NCBI GenBank assembly: GCA_963844565.1
Contig: CAWJON010000002.1
Span: 806,001 to 870,000, forward strand
Direction of reading: 5' to 3'
DNA length: 64,000 nt
Source: JAFEDN01 sp963844565
Lineage (GTDB): Bacteria > Pseudomonadota > Gammaproteobacteria > Coxiellales > Coxiellaceae
Shown: positions 16,770-26,708 of the stretch, piece by piece
Position numbering within the stretch: the stretch's first letter is position 1
Layout: every line of letters begins with the position of its first letter
The notes under the pieces: model-generated
Database searches by the model: none
Told to the model about the DNA's origin: nothing
What the model saw: only the letters and a program-made list of their open reading frames with translations
Position numbers and translations under genes: made by a program

Positions 16770-19700
16770 ATGGCTGCCATAATGGTTAACAGACAAATTA
16801 ACTTAAAATATTTTTCTTTTCAAGCCCTATTAACGTCTACTGGCTTGAAGGAGCTTGATGCTCTCTTTTTACAGAAATTATATCAGTTTTCACCACAATT
16901 GCATGCTCAACTGATCGATTATCGTCAAAATGAAAAATTAAGTTGGGATACTCACCATAGTCAACTTGTCATGGATTTGGCTGTTTTTTTAGAAAACTTT
17001 ATGGCAGAGCTGTTTAGAATTGAGCTTGAAGTAGAAAGCCTGCAAAAAGAGACAATCAGTCATTCCCCCATCTTTGCCTTTAAAGCGCATTATGTGATGC
17101 GGCTGGCCAGGCGTGCAGCTGAAAAGTTGGATCTTTCCTTCGAGACTCTGGATCAATGGGTGGATGCTGAATTAAAAAAACAGGGTTTTGATTCCCCAGA
17201 CCGGCAATTGGGCATTGCGCGATTAGGCTTATTTTACCTAAACGATACTACTCGTTTTCAAGCCGAAACCAATCAACTGGTAACCTGGTGTATCGCCGCA
17301 TTAAGGACCATCCCAGGAAAGTCTATGGTAGGCGATTGGGAAATGTTCCGTTTGCCAAAACCAACCCAGCCAGATCGTTTAGTCAGCACAACTGAGATTG
17401 AATTTGACACCATACAACGCTTGCAAGGCGTCAGCTCCCGTTATCGTGAAGGTTTTGGGCTGACCGACCAGCGAATGAATAAGCGTCAGGTTATGGCTGA
17501 AATTAACTATTGTGTCTATTGTCATAAAAATCAGGGTGATTTTTGTTCTCGCGGATTTCCAATTAAAAAAAACGATGAAAATAAAGAACTTAAAAAGAAT
17601 TTTTCAGGTGAAGTCTTAACAGGCTGCCCTTTGGAAGAAAAAATATCCGAAATGCACGTCGTCAAAAAAGCTGGTTTCGGAATCGGCGCTTTGGCTATCG
17701 TTATGGTGGACAATCCACTGTGTCCATTAACTGGCCATCGAATTTGTAATGACTGTATGAAATCCTGCATTTATCAAAAGCAGGAACCCGTCAATATTCC
17801 TGAAACTGAAACTCATATCTTAACGGATGTTCTAAATTTACCTTGGGGTGTTGAAATTTATGATTTGTTGACGCGGTGGAATCCTTTACGTCAACAGCAA
17901 TGGGCCATGAAGCCTTATAATGGCTTAAAAGTTCTGGTGATGGGTATGGGCCCTGCGGGTATATCCCTTTCTCATTATCTCCTCATGGAGGGGTTTGCTG
18001 TCGCGGGAGCCGATGGTTTGAAACTAGAACCTTTGCCCGAGCGTTGGTTGGCTGAGCCCATTCATCGTTACCAAGACCTGGTGGAAAATTTATCGGATCG
18101 ACTGGTGAGCGGTTTTGGTGGTGTTGCTGAATATGGCATTACCTCGCGTTGGGATAAGAATTTTCTTAAGCTAGTTTACATCTCCTTAATGAGAAGACCA
18201 TATTTTCAAACGTTTGGGAGCATACGTTTCGGTGGTACTTTAACTGTTGAAGATACTTGGAGGCTGGGCTTTGACCATTTGGCTTTGGCTGTGGGCGCTG
18301 GATTACCTAAAGAATTATCTATCCCCAACAGTTTAGCGCCCGGCATGCGTCAGGCCAGTGATTTTTTAATGGCTTTACAATTAACGGGAGCGACTAAATT
18401 TAATAGTCTGACTCCTCTGCAAGTCAGATTACCAGCGGTAGTGATTGGCGGTGGGCTTACCTGTGTGGATACGGCCACAGAAGTGCAAGCTTATTATTTA
18501 CTGCAAATTGAAAATTTTGCTAAAAAGTTTCAAATTTTGTCAGCTCAGTTTGGCGAAGTCGCCGTGAGATCAAGTTTTTCAGAGGAAGATCAATCCATTG
18601 TCGATGAATTTTTAAATCATGCTCAACAATTGGCAACAGAACGGCTTGATGCGCAACGAGAGAAAAGAGAGCCTAATTTAATCAAACTGATTCGCCAATG
18701 GGGTGGGGTAACCATTGTCTACCGGCGCACGATGCAAGAATCTCCAGCGTATCGCCGCAACCATGAAGAATTAATTAAAGCGCTTGAAGAAGGCGTTTTT
18801 TATGCTGAAAAATTAGCACCTCAGGCAATTACTCTAGATGCTCAGGGTTATGTTTTGGCTTTACAATGTGAATCCGCCGATGGGAAGAAACACGTGCTAC
18901 CTTCTAGATCCATATTTGTTGCAACGGGTGCACGTTTAAACGTCGCTTATGAATTTGAGCATCGAGACACTTTTAAGCGACGTGATTCCTTTGAGTATCA
19001 GCGGTATCAAAATATTAATGGCGAATTACAGCCCATTTATGAAAATGGGCATGTAAAAAGTCCAGAATTTGGCGCTTTTACCAGCTATCAAAAAGATCAT
19101 TATCGGGTTAGTTTTTTGGGTGATACTCATCCTATTTTTCATGGCAGTGTTGTTAAAGCCATGGCTTCAGCTAAACGCATCTATCCAGAAATTTGCGCTT
19201 TACTGGCGCCGCGGATTAATCACCGTGCTCTATCGGAATACACCAGTTTTCGAGAAAAATTAAGCAAACAGTTTGGAGCAAAGATTGAAAATATAACCCG
19301 CCATAATTCGAAGGTGATTGAATTATCGGTTCGTGCCCCGATTCCCGCCAGTAAGGCAGGAAGTGGTCAATTTTATCGGGTGCAAAACTATGAATCGTAC
19401 TCGCCCGAAATTAACCAAACTAGAATGCAAATGGAGGGATTAGCCTTAATGGGCGTTCCCTCCCGTCAGGATCCTGAGTTATTGTCGTTTTTTATTGTAG
19501 AAGAAAACCCAAGCTCGCGACTCATCCACCGGCTAAAAATTGGAGATCCCATTTCCGTTATGGGGCCGACTGGGGCAATGAATGATGTGCTAACCGACTC
19601 GTCAAATTTACTCATTATTGGGGATTTATCTTCAATCCCTTTTATATTATCCATGGCAGAGCAATTCATTGAAGGGAAACATCACGTTAATGTCATTCTT

Positions 19701-20213
19701 AGCTTAGAAAATGCGGCTGATTTATATGCCAAAACTCATTTGCAGGCCATTGCTCAATCAATTGTTTGGATCACTCAACATGGATTGGTGAAAGGGGAGC
19801 GTGAAGCCGATAAAAGTATCTGTCATAACGGTATACCCTTGGATGGGTTGCTCAAAGAGATAAGCATTAGCGAGAAAATCCAGCAAATTTGGTTAATTGG
19901 TTCAAGCAGCTTATTAAAAACTTTTCAAAAGGCAGAAGCTGCAGGTTGGATGGTGAATGTGCCAGTGAAAGCTTCCGTTTATGGACCTATGCAATGCATG
20001 CTCAAAGGCGTTTGTGCCCAATGTTTGCAATGGCAAATTGATCCTATTACCAAAAAACGAACCAAGGCGGTGTATGCTTGTTCATGGCAGCATCAGCCGT
20101 TTGAGAAAATTGATTTGCAACATCTGGATGAGCGTTCGGTGCAAAATCGTTGTCATGAAACGTTAAATAAACTTTGGATGGACTATCTCGAAAGTCCCAA
20201 TCAGATGAAATAA
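16770..20213 (+). CDS. Large FAD/Fe-S pyridine-nucleotide oxidoreductase (GltD-like core, PyrK-like tail)
   Basis: About 1147 aa from ATG 16770 (ATG 16782 and TTG 16743 are alternatives). An N-terminal region (to about 250) is unrecognised. A Cys cluster follows (CVYCHKNQGDFCSRGFP ... CPLTGHRICNDCMKSC), typical of the 4Fe-4S domain of GltD-like proteins. Then FAD binding (VLVMGMGPAGISLSHYLL) and a second dinucleotide fold (PAVVIGGGLTCVDTATE). The C-terminal third resembles ferredoxin-reductase/PyrK electron-transfer domains and ends in YGPMQCMLKGVCAQCLQW, a 2Fe-2S-type cysteine set. It probably shuttles electrons between NAD(P)H, flavin and Fe-S clusters; the partner is unknown. The proximity to ibaG-grxD fits Fe-S need. 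Confidence 0.82.
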   Translation: MAAIMVNRQINLKYFSFQALLTSTGLKELDALFLQKLYQFSPQLHAQLIDYRQNEKLSWDTHHSQLVMDLAVFLENFMAELFRIELEVESLQKETISHSPIFAFKAHYVMRLARRAAEKLDLSFETLDQWVDAELKKQGFDSPDRQLGIARLGLFYLNDTTRFQAETNQLVTWCIAALRTIPGKSMVGDWEMFRLPKPTQPDRLVSTTEIEFDTIQRLQGVSSRYREGFGLTDQRMNKRQVMAEINYCVYCHKNQGDFCSRGFPIKKNDENKELKKNFSGEVLTGCPLEEKISEMHVVKKAGFGIGALAIVMVDNPLCPLTGHRICNDCMKSCIYQKQEPVNIPETETHILTDVLNLPWGVEIYDLLTRWNPLRQQQWAMKPYNGLKVLVMGMGPAGISLSHYLLMEGFAVAGADGLKLEPLPERWLAEPIHRYQDLVENLSDRLVSGFGGVAEYGITSRWDKNFLKLVYISLMRRPYFQTFGSIRFGGTLTVEDTWRLGFDHLALAVGAGLPKELSIPNSLAPGMRQASDFLMALQLTGATKFNSLTPLQVRLPAVVIGGGLTCVDTATEVQAYYLLQIENFAKKFQILSAQFGEVAVRSSFSEEDQSIVDEFLNHAQQLATERLDAQREKREPNLIKLIRQWGGVTIVYRRTMQESPAYRRNHEELIKALEEGVFYAEKLAPQAITLDAQGYVLALQCESADGKKHVLPSRSIFVATGARLNVAYEFEHRDTFKRRDSFEYQRYQNINGELQPIYENGHVKSPEFGAFTSYQKDHYRVSFLGDTHPIFHGSVVKAMASAKRIYPEICALLAPRINHRALSEYTSFREKLSKQFGAKIENITRHNSKVIELSVRAPIPASKAGSGQFYRVQNYESYSPEINQTRMQMEGLALMGVPSRQDPELLSFFIVEENPSSRLIHRLKIGDPISVMGPTGAMNDVLTDSSNLLIIGDLSSIPFILSMAEQFIEGKHHVNVILSLENAADLYAKTHLQAIAQSIVWITQHGLVKGEREADKSICHNGIPLDGLLKEISISEKIQQIWLIGSSSLLKTFQKAEAAGWMVNVPVKASVYGPMQCMLKGVCAQCLQWQIDPITKKRTKAVYACSWQHQPFEKIDLQHLDERSVQNRCHETLNKLWMDYLESPNQMK

Positions 20214-20227
20214 AAATTATTATTAAA

Positions 20228-20459
20228 ACGTCATTCTCAACTTTTTGGTCCCGTCAACAATAATGCAAACTGCAAGGGCGGATTTCCATCGTTATGACCT
20301 CACTGTCGGATAAATTCGGCTGAAAACCTCTTTGCTGGAGTTTTTGAGTGCCTAGAAAATTTTTTAACATGCCATCTATCAAACAATAGGCTGTAATGAT
20401 AAGGTCTTCTAATAACATAAGACCTCCTCTAAATCATCTCAGAAAGTTGAGAATACCGT
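20228..20459 (-). mobile_element. Internally deleted IS982-family element (MITE-like)
   Basis: Terminal inverted repeats ATTCTCAACTTT (20233-20244) and its complement AAAGTTGAGAAT (20443-20454), extendable to about 20 bp with mismatches, bound about 232 bp. Inside, a minus-strand frame from ATG 20418 reads MLLEDLIITAYCLIDGMLKN ... GFQPNLSDSEVITMEI and stops at 20254: this is the N-terminus of an IS982-type transposase. After I-R-P the remaining bases match only the element's right end. No clear target duplication. It fills the whole gap before the giant gene. Confidence 0.75.
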
Positions 20460-20543
20460 GAGTTTTATTCAGTACGAGTTATGATCAGCATAGTAGAACT
20501 TTGAACAGGTTCTTGTTGATCACTCAAGGAAGACAAAGATTAA

Positions 20544-23500
20544 ATGCAAAGATCCAAACAAACGCCAAGCGCTGGCAATGTAAAAACAGAAGCTCCCGCA
20601 TCGTTGCTTGAAACGTCAGCTACTCATTACTTAACCGACCTTGAGCTGGAAAAAGCCATCGGTGAGCTGACCGACGAAGTCATTGCCAGTTATCAAGAAT
20701 CTAAAAAAACGCATCAATTGGGTTCTCATTTATCCGTATTAAATCGACATCTGCAAACCGGCTGGCTGCGGGAAAGCGAAGCATTGACGGATAAGTACTT
20801 GGACTGTGCGAGCCGGTTGCTGAACAGCGTATTACGCGATAAGAGTACGACCGATCAGTTTATTCAAGAGAGTTTCGGCAGTTACCGCCGCTACCAACAG
20901 TTATTTTTACATACCTTGTATTTGGGATTGTTGCGTCCCTGGATAGTGCCGGCGAGCCAAGGAGCGTTGCTCAGTGTGCGTCATTTGGAACGATACCTGG
21001 ATGATCTACGCCAACGGGCGAAACCGGACGAATCGAAATGGTTCGACGGATTTGACACGCGTATCGGTGATCAGGCCGGCTTGCGTTATACCTGGCATTG
21101 CTGTTTGCATGCCTTACAGTTGTTACCGAAAGTAGGAGGATGGCGCAGAGGAGCGCAGGTTCTGCAAGCCCTATTCGAACCCTCGGTTACCCTACCTGTG
21201 CTGCCTGACAGCGTTCCCACTGAAGCGAAAATCGCGGTGACCGTGGTCAAAACAACAGCCAGTCTGGGTTTTAACATTTATCGCTATATCCAAGACCATT
21301 ATTCACCGCCTTGGTTTGCTCGGGTGATTGATGTACAAGTCGATACTCAACGAGCACTGCACGCAGGCTCCACTTTGCCGGACTTTCGCCCCCTCTTTCT
21401 TCCAAAAGAAAAAACCAAGGAAGATAAATATAATACAGACAAGGTAGAAACGCCGCTACCGGACTGGCAGATATTCTGGGCAGTGGCTGACGCTTGTCTG
21501 ATGGTCCTACGTTCGCCACTCGCCACTTACCAGCAGTGCCGTCAGGCGATGGGCGATTGGGCGGGGCAAACCCATGCCGAAACCGTGAACCTGGCGAGTT
21601 TAATCGAGCATTGGCTCGATGTTCACTGCTATCAGAAACCGGAATGCTTAGGCGCTGTGCTGGAAGTCTTGCGTCAGTTGCTGGACGTACAGACGCCGTT
21701 AGCCGGATGGATACGGCAGCTGGCACAGCACGGTTGGGTGCGGTTGAGCCAGCCGCAGCGCTGGGTGAAAGATTCTCCCTGGGCAAATGACTACACCCGC
21801 TCGCTGCAAGCTAAAATCGATCAAGGGCAAGCCGAGCAAGAGAAAGCCCGGCAAGTCCTGGAGACGCGCGCTGGCCAACAACAAGCACCGTTTTTGGATG
21901 AGCAGGAATTAAAAGAAACCCACTTGATAGACGGCGTGCATGCTCAAGCGCAGGCATGGCAGGATCAGCCCCTGGTAATAGGTCTTTCCCACAGCAGCGC
22001 CCTGTATGCGGCAGTCGCTCCCCAAGTCGCGTACTGGTCTGTTACCCAACAAGTGACATTTTATACGGCGGCTGGTCTCGCGCATTATCCCCGTACGAAC
22101 AGCCCCACGGCGGTATTGTGGCTACAAGTCAGCATTCGGCATTATTTCACCGCTTGGCAGATCGCCGATCAGGATAAATTAGAGAGTGAGCCGGCACAAG
22201 CCGCCGACCTTATGGGTTTACTGGTTGGCGCGCTCGCTCGGGTATTTCCATCACTATTCGTGGCCAGCCTGCAAGTCTCTGCGCCTTTTGCCCATCTGCC
22301 GCCTGAAAGCAAAGATCAAGAGTGGGGCAAAGCCACTCAAGCCGCATTGGAAAAATACGTTGAACTTGTCAGAGCCTTCAGTCTTTTCAGTCAGGAGTTA
22401 TGCGCCTGGGGCCTGGTCGGTCAACTGCCGCCGTTGTTTGCCGTATTGCAAGAGACTCACCGCGCTTATCTGGCCACGTATGCCGTGTGGATTAAATGGG
22501 TGAAACAGACAATGGCTGCCGGCGCCGAGCAAGCGTTGCTCTGGAGTGCGCCTTATTTAGCGCGCACGCAGGACTATCGTGCGTTGGCACAAGCCTGGAC
22601 CGCTTGTGGCCAAGGCGCTTTCTTTTATCAAGGTAAAGAAGATTCCAAATCAGATGTCCTGCTGCTACCACCACCAAAAGAGAACCCGTGGCGCGAATGG
22701 GCGCGTGATTTTACGCAGCATCGTTATCCACTCAAACACTCGTGGTTTAAACCCATAGCCGATTGGCTGAATGCTCGCCTGCCACCGCCGCCGTGCGCAT
22801 TCAAACCCTTTATTGTCAAAAACCGTCAAGGCCATTACCGCCTGGGACTGGAACTTGCCGACAGTTTCTATCGTCATCATCCTTTTTTCAGTGGCTGGGC
22901 AGAATGTTTTCGTCTGTGTGTCGGCTTAGGCAGTGCTTACGCCTGTGAACTGGATGTCAGTGGCGTTAGCCATTTAAGTCAGGAGTGCCTACCCGAGATG
23001 ATCAGCGCTCATCGGGAACTCGTCACCTCGTCCACCGGCTGGCGTGAAAACGCCACTCCGATGGTGCGCTTCGATAGTCCGGCGCGTTTACTCGATCTAC
23101 ACGGCCAACTGCTGCTGCCCCAAGAGGCTAAAACCCAGCGCCGGCCACATGCTATAGCCAAAGGATTGCAGTTTCAGCAATACTTATTAGCGCTTACCAC
23201 CGATCAACCCGCAAAAAAGACACCGGTGGTGCAACTGGCGTGGCCGGGCGCGACCGGACGCTATTTAAGTCCTGCCTTGACGCAACGCTTATTTCACACC
23301 CGCGGCGATCACGTCGGGCAGATCATCCATACTACACGCAGCGCTACCCCGGGACAGTGTGATGTTTGGCGGTTAACTGCGAATGATGCCCATACTTTTC
23401 TACCCGAGTGTGCCAGCGAGACGATTTTGGCTTATTTAAAAGTGAACCCACAAAACCCGTGGCGGCAGTGGCAGCAGTTGACCTTGGCCGAACGGTTGAT

Positions 23501-25493
23501 TGATTACGGGTATACCGGCACGCTGGCAACCCTGTGTTATGGCGAAGTGGTCGATGGACGCTTTCAACTGCAACAAGACGCGAAACCCATTCCCGTGTGG
23601 TTATCGTCGCCGGCAGGCTTGACTTTCTGCACCCCGATGGAGGTCAAACAAGCCGAGCTGAAAGATAAGGAATCCACCAGTGATATTCAGGTCTTGGATG
23701 AATCAGGAGAAGCGCGTTTTCGCCGCTGTCTCGCACAGTTGGACCCGCGTTGTTTTACCCAAGCCGTGTTTCTTACTTGGTTATTAGTTCACGAAGATGA
23801 TCAACTGCGTAACTTAGGTTTTGAACCGTTGGTCAATACACAGGGCGAAGGTGTCTTTCGGATCATTGCCTTTGATACCGATACGGCTCTGGAAGCCCCG
23901 TGGATTCGCACGGACGATGGTCGTATTCAAATTAAACTCAAAAGCCTGCTGTTTTGCCTGGAGGCCATGCAACGCCCGCTGGATGAATCGGCGCGGCGAG
24001 ACTTTTTAGCGTTAGAGCCTGAAACCGTGCTGATTGACTGGTTAACACCGTTGGCGGAGATTAAAATCGCAGACAATCATCTGCCGCCGGGCAGTATCGA
24101 GGCGTTGTATCAGCGCTGGCGGCGGCTGCGCCAGGTGTTGCAACTGCCACTCACCTCCGATGACCCAATGGCGCCGATTCTGCCGCACAATCACCTGGAA
24201 CTGTTAACCCAACTCGACCCGCCGTTAGGCGCGGCTTATGGAGAAGCTTTTCAAAGCCATGCCACGCCACTAGCGCGATTTACGGCCGTTTCCCAGCCGG
24301 ATTATGTGTGGTTAGGCGGGATGAGCGTCTCCGCCAGCAGTGGTTTATTACGCAGCCATTCGCTCACGCAACCACGAGAGGTCAAAGCACGTGATGTCAA
24401 AGCAATGGCATCCCTCCACACCACCCCACGCGATGCGCTTACCCGCTGCGAAGCGTATCGTCAGAATCAAAAGCATTGCCAACGATTGGTCGCTTATTTA
24501 ACCCAACAAGCCCAAACCATCCAGCAAGTGGATCCTCTCTTTGAGCGGCAGATAACGCTGTTAGTGGGCGAGATTCAAGCCTTAAACCAAGAGACGCGAG
24601 TAGAACTCGATCGACGTTTGCAACAAAAAAGTCGGTTGGAACGCGCCACCACGCGTCTACATCAATGGGAGCCGCTGACCTATGCCGGGCTATTGGTTGA
24701 GATTGTTTTACTGGAAAAACCCACCCCATTATCCTTGGCCGCGTGGCAGGCGGCTTGTGTACGACAGGCGAGGGCGGGCTTGCGACTCGTGCAAGGCAAT
24801 GGCGCTTGGCGGCTGTGGATTCATAACGGCAATTACTTAGTGGCGGAAGCGAAAATTATCAGCGGTACTTTGGAATATCCAGGCGAGTGGGATTTACATC
24901 CTTTGCAAAAAAGTATAATGGCTTCTCCCATTGACGCCAAAGCCATTCGTCAGGCGTGTCACGTCATTTATCAACAACAACTGTTGGCATTACAAGCTAT
25001 CCAAAAAGCGTTATTAGCCAGTGAAGCACGATTAAAACGCCTGGCAGAACTGCGGCAGGACAAATTATTGCCGAAAAAATCGGGTACCGTCAAAGCGTGG
25101 TATGACGTAGAGGAAAAGCATCCGCATTTTCTAACGGGCTTGTTAGATGTCACCTTGCGACAAGCCGTCGTTAATCAATTAGCTTGGGGCAGTTTACCGC
25201 CGGGAAAGGGCACGCAACAACTGTTGCGCTTATTAGAATTAGGCGGCTTAAGCGAGCTCAATATCCAGGATTGCCAGGAAGCAACCGATGCGCACCTGAT
25301 TGCTTTTTTACAAAATTCACCGGATTTAATTCATTTGAATATCTCCGGTTGTAGCCATCTGACTTCTCGCACCTTAACCCAATGCGCCAGCAGCACGCCC
25401 AGTTTACTGCGACTCAGCGCCCGGCAGTTGCCGGGATTAACCGACTTATGGCGCGGTATGGTATGTCAACAGTTTTCCGGACACTCCCATTAG
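20544..25493 (+). CDS. Giant LRR/kinase-like protein, 5' half (interrupted by an IS3 element)
   Basis: 1649 codons; the last 11 or so belong to the inserted IS. The first 900 residues are helical and unrecognised. About 960-1180 looks kinase-like and matches the order seen in the second giant at 49379: AYLKVNPQNP (near 965), HEDDQLRNLGF (near 1083), IIAFDTDTAL (near 1110), LLFCLEAM. About 1340-1560 is helical; leucine-rich repeats begin near 1566 (LSELNIQDC, LIHLNISGC). The DNA is GC-rich (hand count of 21661-21720: 35 of 60) against about a third in neighbours, so it was probably acquired. Removing the IS joins it in frame to 26709-30035. Start ATG 20544 is preceded by CAAGGAAG. Role: effector or defence protein, inferred. 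Confidence 0.72.
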   Translation: MQRSKQTPSAGNVKTEAPASLLETSATHYLTDLELEKAIGELTDEVIASYQESKKTHQLGSHLSVLNRHLQTGWLRESEALTDKYLDCASRLLNSVLRDKSTTDQFIQESFGSYRRYQQLFLHTLYLGLLRPWIVPASQGALLSVRHLERYLDDLRQRAKPDESKWFDGFDTRIGDQAGLRYTWHCCLHALQLLPKVGGWRRGAQVLQALFEPSVTLPVLPDSVPTEAKIAVTVVKTTASLGFNIYRYIQDHYSPPWFARVIDVQVDTQRALHAGSTLPDFRPLFLPKEKTKEDKYNTDKVETPLPDWQIFWAVADACLMVLRSPLATYQQCRQAMGDWAGQTHAETVNLASLIEHWLDVHCYQKPECLGAVLEVLRQLLDVQTPLAGWIRQLAQHGWVRLSQPQRWVKDSPWANDYTRSLQAKIDQGQAEQEKARQVLETRAGQQQAPFLDEQELKETHLIDGVHAQAQAWQDQPLVIGLSHSSALYAAVAPQVAYWSVTQQVTFYTAAGLAHYPRTNSPTAVLWLQVSIRHYFTAWQIADQDKLESEPAQAADLMGLLVGALARVFPSLFVASLQVSAPFAHLPPESKDQEWGKATQAALEKYVELVRAFSLFSQELCAWGLVGQLPPLFAVLQETHRAYLATYAVWIKWVKQTMAAGAEQALLWSAPYLARTQDYRALAQAWTACGQGAFFYQGKEDSKSDVLLLPPPKENPWREWARDFTQHRYPLKHSWFKPIADWLNARLPPPPCAFKPFIVKNRQGHYRLGLELADSFYRHHPFFSGWAECFRLCVGLGSAYACELDVSGVSHLSQECLPEMISAHRELVTSSTGWRENATPMVRFDSPARLLDLHGQLLLPQEAKTQRRPHAIAKGLQFQQYLLALTTDQPAKKTPVVQLAWPGATGRYLSPALTQRLFHTRGDHVGQIIHTTRSATPGQCDVWRLTANDAHTFLPECASETILAYLKVNPQNPWRQWQQLTLAERLIDYGYTGTLATLCYGEVVDGRFQLQQDAKPIPVWLSSPAGLTFCTPMEVKQAELKDKESTSDIQVLDESGEARFRRCLAQLDPRCFTQAVFLTWLLVHEDDQLRNLGFEPLVNTQGEGVFRIIAFDTDTALEAPWIRTDDGRIQIKLKSLLFCLEAMQRPLDESARRDFLALEPETVLIDWLTPLAEIKIADNHLPPGSIEALYQRWRRLRQVLQLPLTSDDPMAPILPHNHLELLTQLDPPLGAAYGEAFQSHATPLARFTAVSQPDYVWLGGMSVSASSGLLRSHSLTQPREVKARDVKAMASLHTTPRDALTRCEAYRQNQKHCQRLVAYLTQQAQTIQQVDPLFERQITLLVGEIQALNQETRVELDRRLQQKSRLERATTRLHQWEPLTYAGLLVEIVLLEKPTPLSLAAWQAACVRQARAGLRLVQGNGAWRLWIHNGNYLVAEAKIISGTLEYPGEWDLHPLQKSIMASPIDAKAIRQACHVIYQQQLLALQAIQKALLASEARLKRLAELRQDKLLPKKSGTVKAWYDVEEKHPHFLTGLLDVTLRQAVVNQLAWGSLPPGKGTQQLLRLLELGGLSELNIQDCQEATDAHLIAFLQNSPDLIHLNISGCSHLTSRTLTQCASSTPSLLRLSARQLPGLTDLWRGMVCQQFSGHSH

Positions 25494-26356
25494 GCAGCTA
25501 GATGTTGCCGCTCGTACTCCGCTGGTGATAAGTAATCATTAGCAGAGTGTATTCTTATCCGATTATAAAAAATCTCGATATACTCAAAAATAGCTTGCCT
25601 GGCTTCCTCCCTGTTTTTAAATTGAGTCGTGTAAATTAATTCCACTTTCAATGTTCTAAAAAAACTTTCCGATACCGCATTATCCCAACAATTTCCTTGA
25701 CGGCTCATACTTTGAATAATGCCATGCTCCTTCAATAAAGCTCGGTGTTCCTGTGCAGCATACTGACAGCCCCGATCTGTATGCCACAGTAATCCTCGCG
25801 CCGGTCTACGTTGATTTAAAGCCATGAATAACGCATCATTCACCAGCTCTGTTTTCATTGATCGGCTCATCGCCCAGCCCACTATTTTTCTGGAAAATAA
25901 ATCAATGACCACTGCTAAATAAACCCACCCTTCCGCTGTGGCTATATAAGTAATATCCCCCACATAAATTTGATTAGCCTTATTCCATTTAAATTGCCTG
26001 CCTAATAAATGAGGCGCAATGGATAATCCATGTTTTGAATCAGTCGTGGCTTTAAATCGCCGTTTTCCTTTACAGATCAACTGCTGTTGCTTCATCAGCC
26101 TCCCAATACGCCTTCTACTCGTTAAACATCCCTGTTTCTTCAGCTCACATTTAATCCGGCGAGTGCCATAAGTCCCTCGGCTTATCGTAAAAATGCCTTT
26201 AATCTTCTCGCCTAATTGCTGACTATTTTGGTGTTGACACAAAGAAAATGAGGATTTCTGCCAATCATAATAACTACTGCGGTTGACTTTCAGTAGTTGA
26301 CACATCAGACGGATATTAAATTCCCATTGATGCTCTTGAATAAAGGCGTACTTCAC
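25490..26356 (-). CDS. IS3-family transposase OrfB (DDE integrase domain)
   Basis: 288 aa. A helical HTH_21-like start (SRGTYGTRRIKCELKKQG) is followed by an rve integrase core with the DDE triad: Asp in YVGDITYI, Asp in WHTDRGCQYA, Glu in NCWDNAVSESFFRTLKVE. NRIRIHSANDYLSPAEYE is the usual end. Its ATG overlaps the OrfA stop (ATGA). Most functional transposase should be the OrfAB fusion made by frameshifting at the A7G site upstream. Confidence 0.93.
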   Translation of the reverse strand: MKYAFIQEHQWEFNIRLMCQLLKVNRSSYYDWQKSSFSLCQHQNSQQLGEKIKGIFTISRGTYGTRRIKCELKKQGCLTSRRRIGRLMKQQQLICKGKRRFKATTDSKHGLSIAPHLLGRQFKWNKANQIYVGDITYIATAEGWVYLAVVIDLFSRKIVGWAMSRSMKTELVNDALFMALNQRRPARGLLWHTDRGCQYAAQEHRALLKEHGIIQSMSRQGNCWDNAVSESFFRTLKVELIYTTQFKNREEARQAIFEYIEIFYNRIRIHSANDYLSPAEYERQHLAA

Positions 26357-26643
26357 GACGTTGCGTTCGCAAAGTACGCCGCCGCTTTTTTTAAGATATC
26401 GCGCTCTTGTTTTAAGCGGGCATTTTCTTTTCTTAATTGTTGATTTTCTTCCTCGATACTGACGCCAGCACTCATTTTTAGATTTTCTTTATGGCCATAT
26501 TTATTTATCCAACCACGTAATGTGCTTTGCTTAAGCCCCAAATCCCGCGCAATCTGTGCTATCGATTGACCGGAATCTACCACCAGTTTAACTGAAGATT
26601 CCTTAAATTCAGTTGTATATGTTTTGGCTTTTTGTTGTCTCAT
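26353..26643 (-). CDS. IS3-family transposase OrfA (HTH + leucine zipper)
   Basis: 96 aa from ATG 26643, chosen because AAAGGAGAAG precedes it; a longer start at 26667 would lie inside that signal. An HTH (SIAQIARDLGLKQSTLRGWINKYG) binds the element ends; a heptad helix (ENQQLRKENARLKQERDILKK) mediates dimerisation. The AAAAAAA-G run at 26385-26392 (minus strand), coding KKA, is a standard IS3 minus-one slippery site that would fuse OrfA to OrfB. Confidence 0.92.
   Translation of the reverse strand: MRQQKAKTYTTEFKESSVKLVVDSGQSIAQIARDLGLKQSTLRGWINKYGHKENLKMSAGVSIEEENQQLRKENARLKQERDILKKAAAYFANATS
26385..26392 (-). other. Programmed -1 frameshift site (A7G) of the IS3 transposase
   Basis: Seven A then G on the minus strand near the OrfA end, upstream of OrfB in the -1 frame, as in IS911/IS150-type elements. 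Confidence 0.6.
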
Positions 26644-26708
26644 AAATACACTTCTCCTTTCACACATTTTAATCTATGTGTCCGGTTTAGTGTAGCCATA
26701 CCAGTATA

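Larger units (their letters stand above)
25460..26703 (-). mobile_element. Intact IS3-family insertion sequence within the giant gene
   Basis: About 1244 bp with imperfect inverted ends: GGTATGTCAACAGTTTTCCG at the left and, reverse-complemented, GGTATGGCTACACTAAACCG at the right, both followed by GACAC. A 4-bp GTAT flanks it (25456-25459 and 26704-26707), a plausible target duplication. Two overlapping transposase frames are intact, so it may still move. Removing one GTAT plus the element leaves the host frame open (GGT ATA TTG TGG). Confidence 0.85.

Noticed and set aside
21271..21786. 171-codon open frame on the minus strand inside the giant gene
   Set aside because: Shadow frame in GC-rich coding DNA; Arg/Pro/Ser/Ala-rich composition and no ribosome site.
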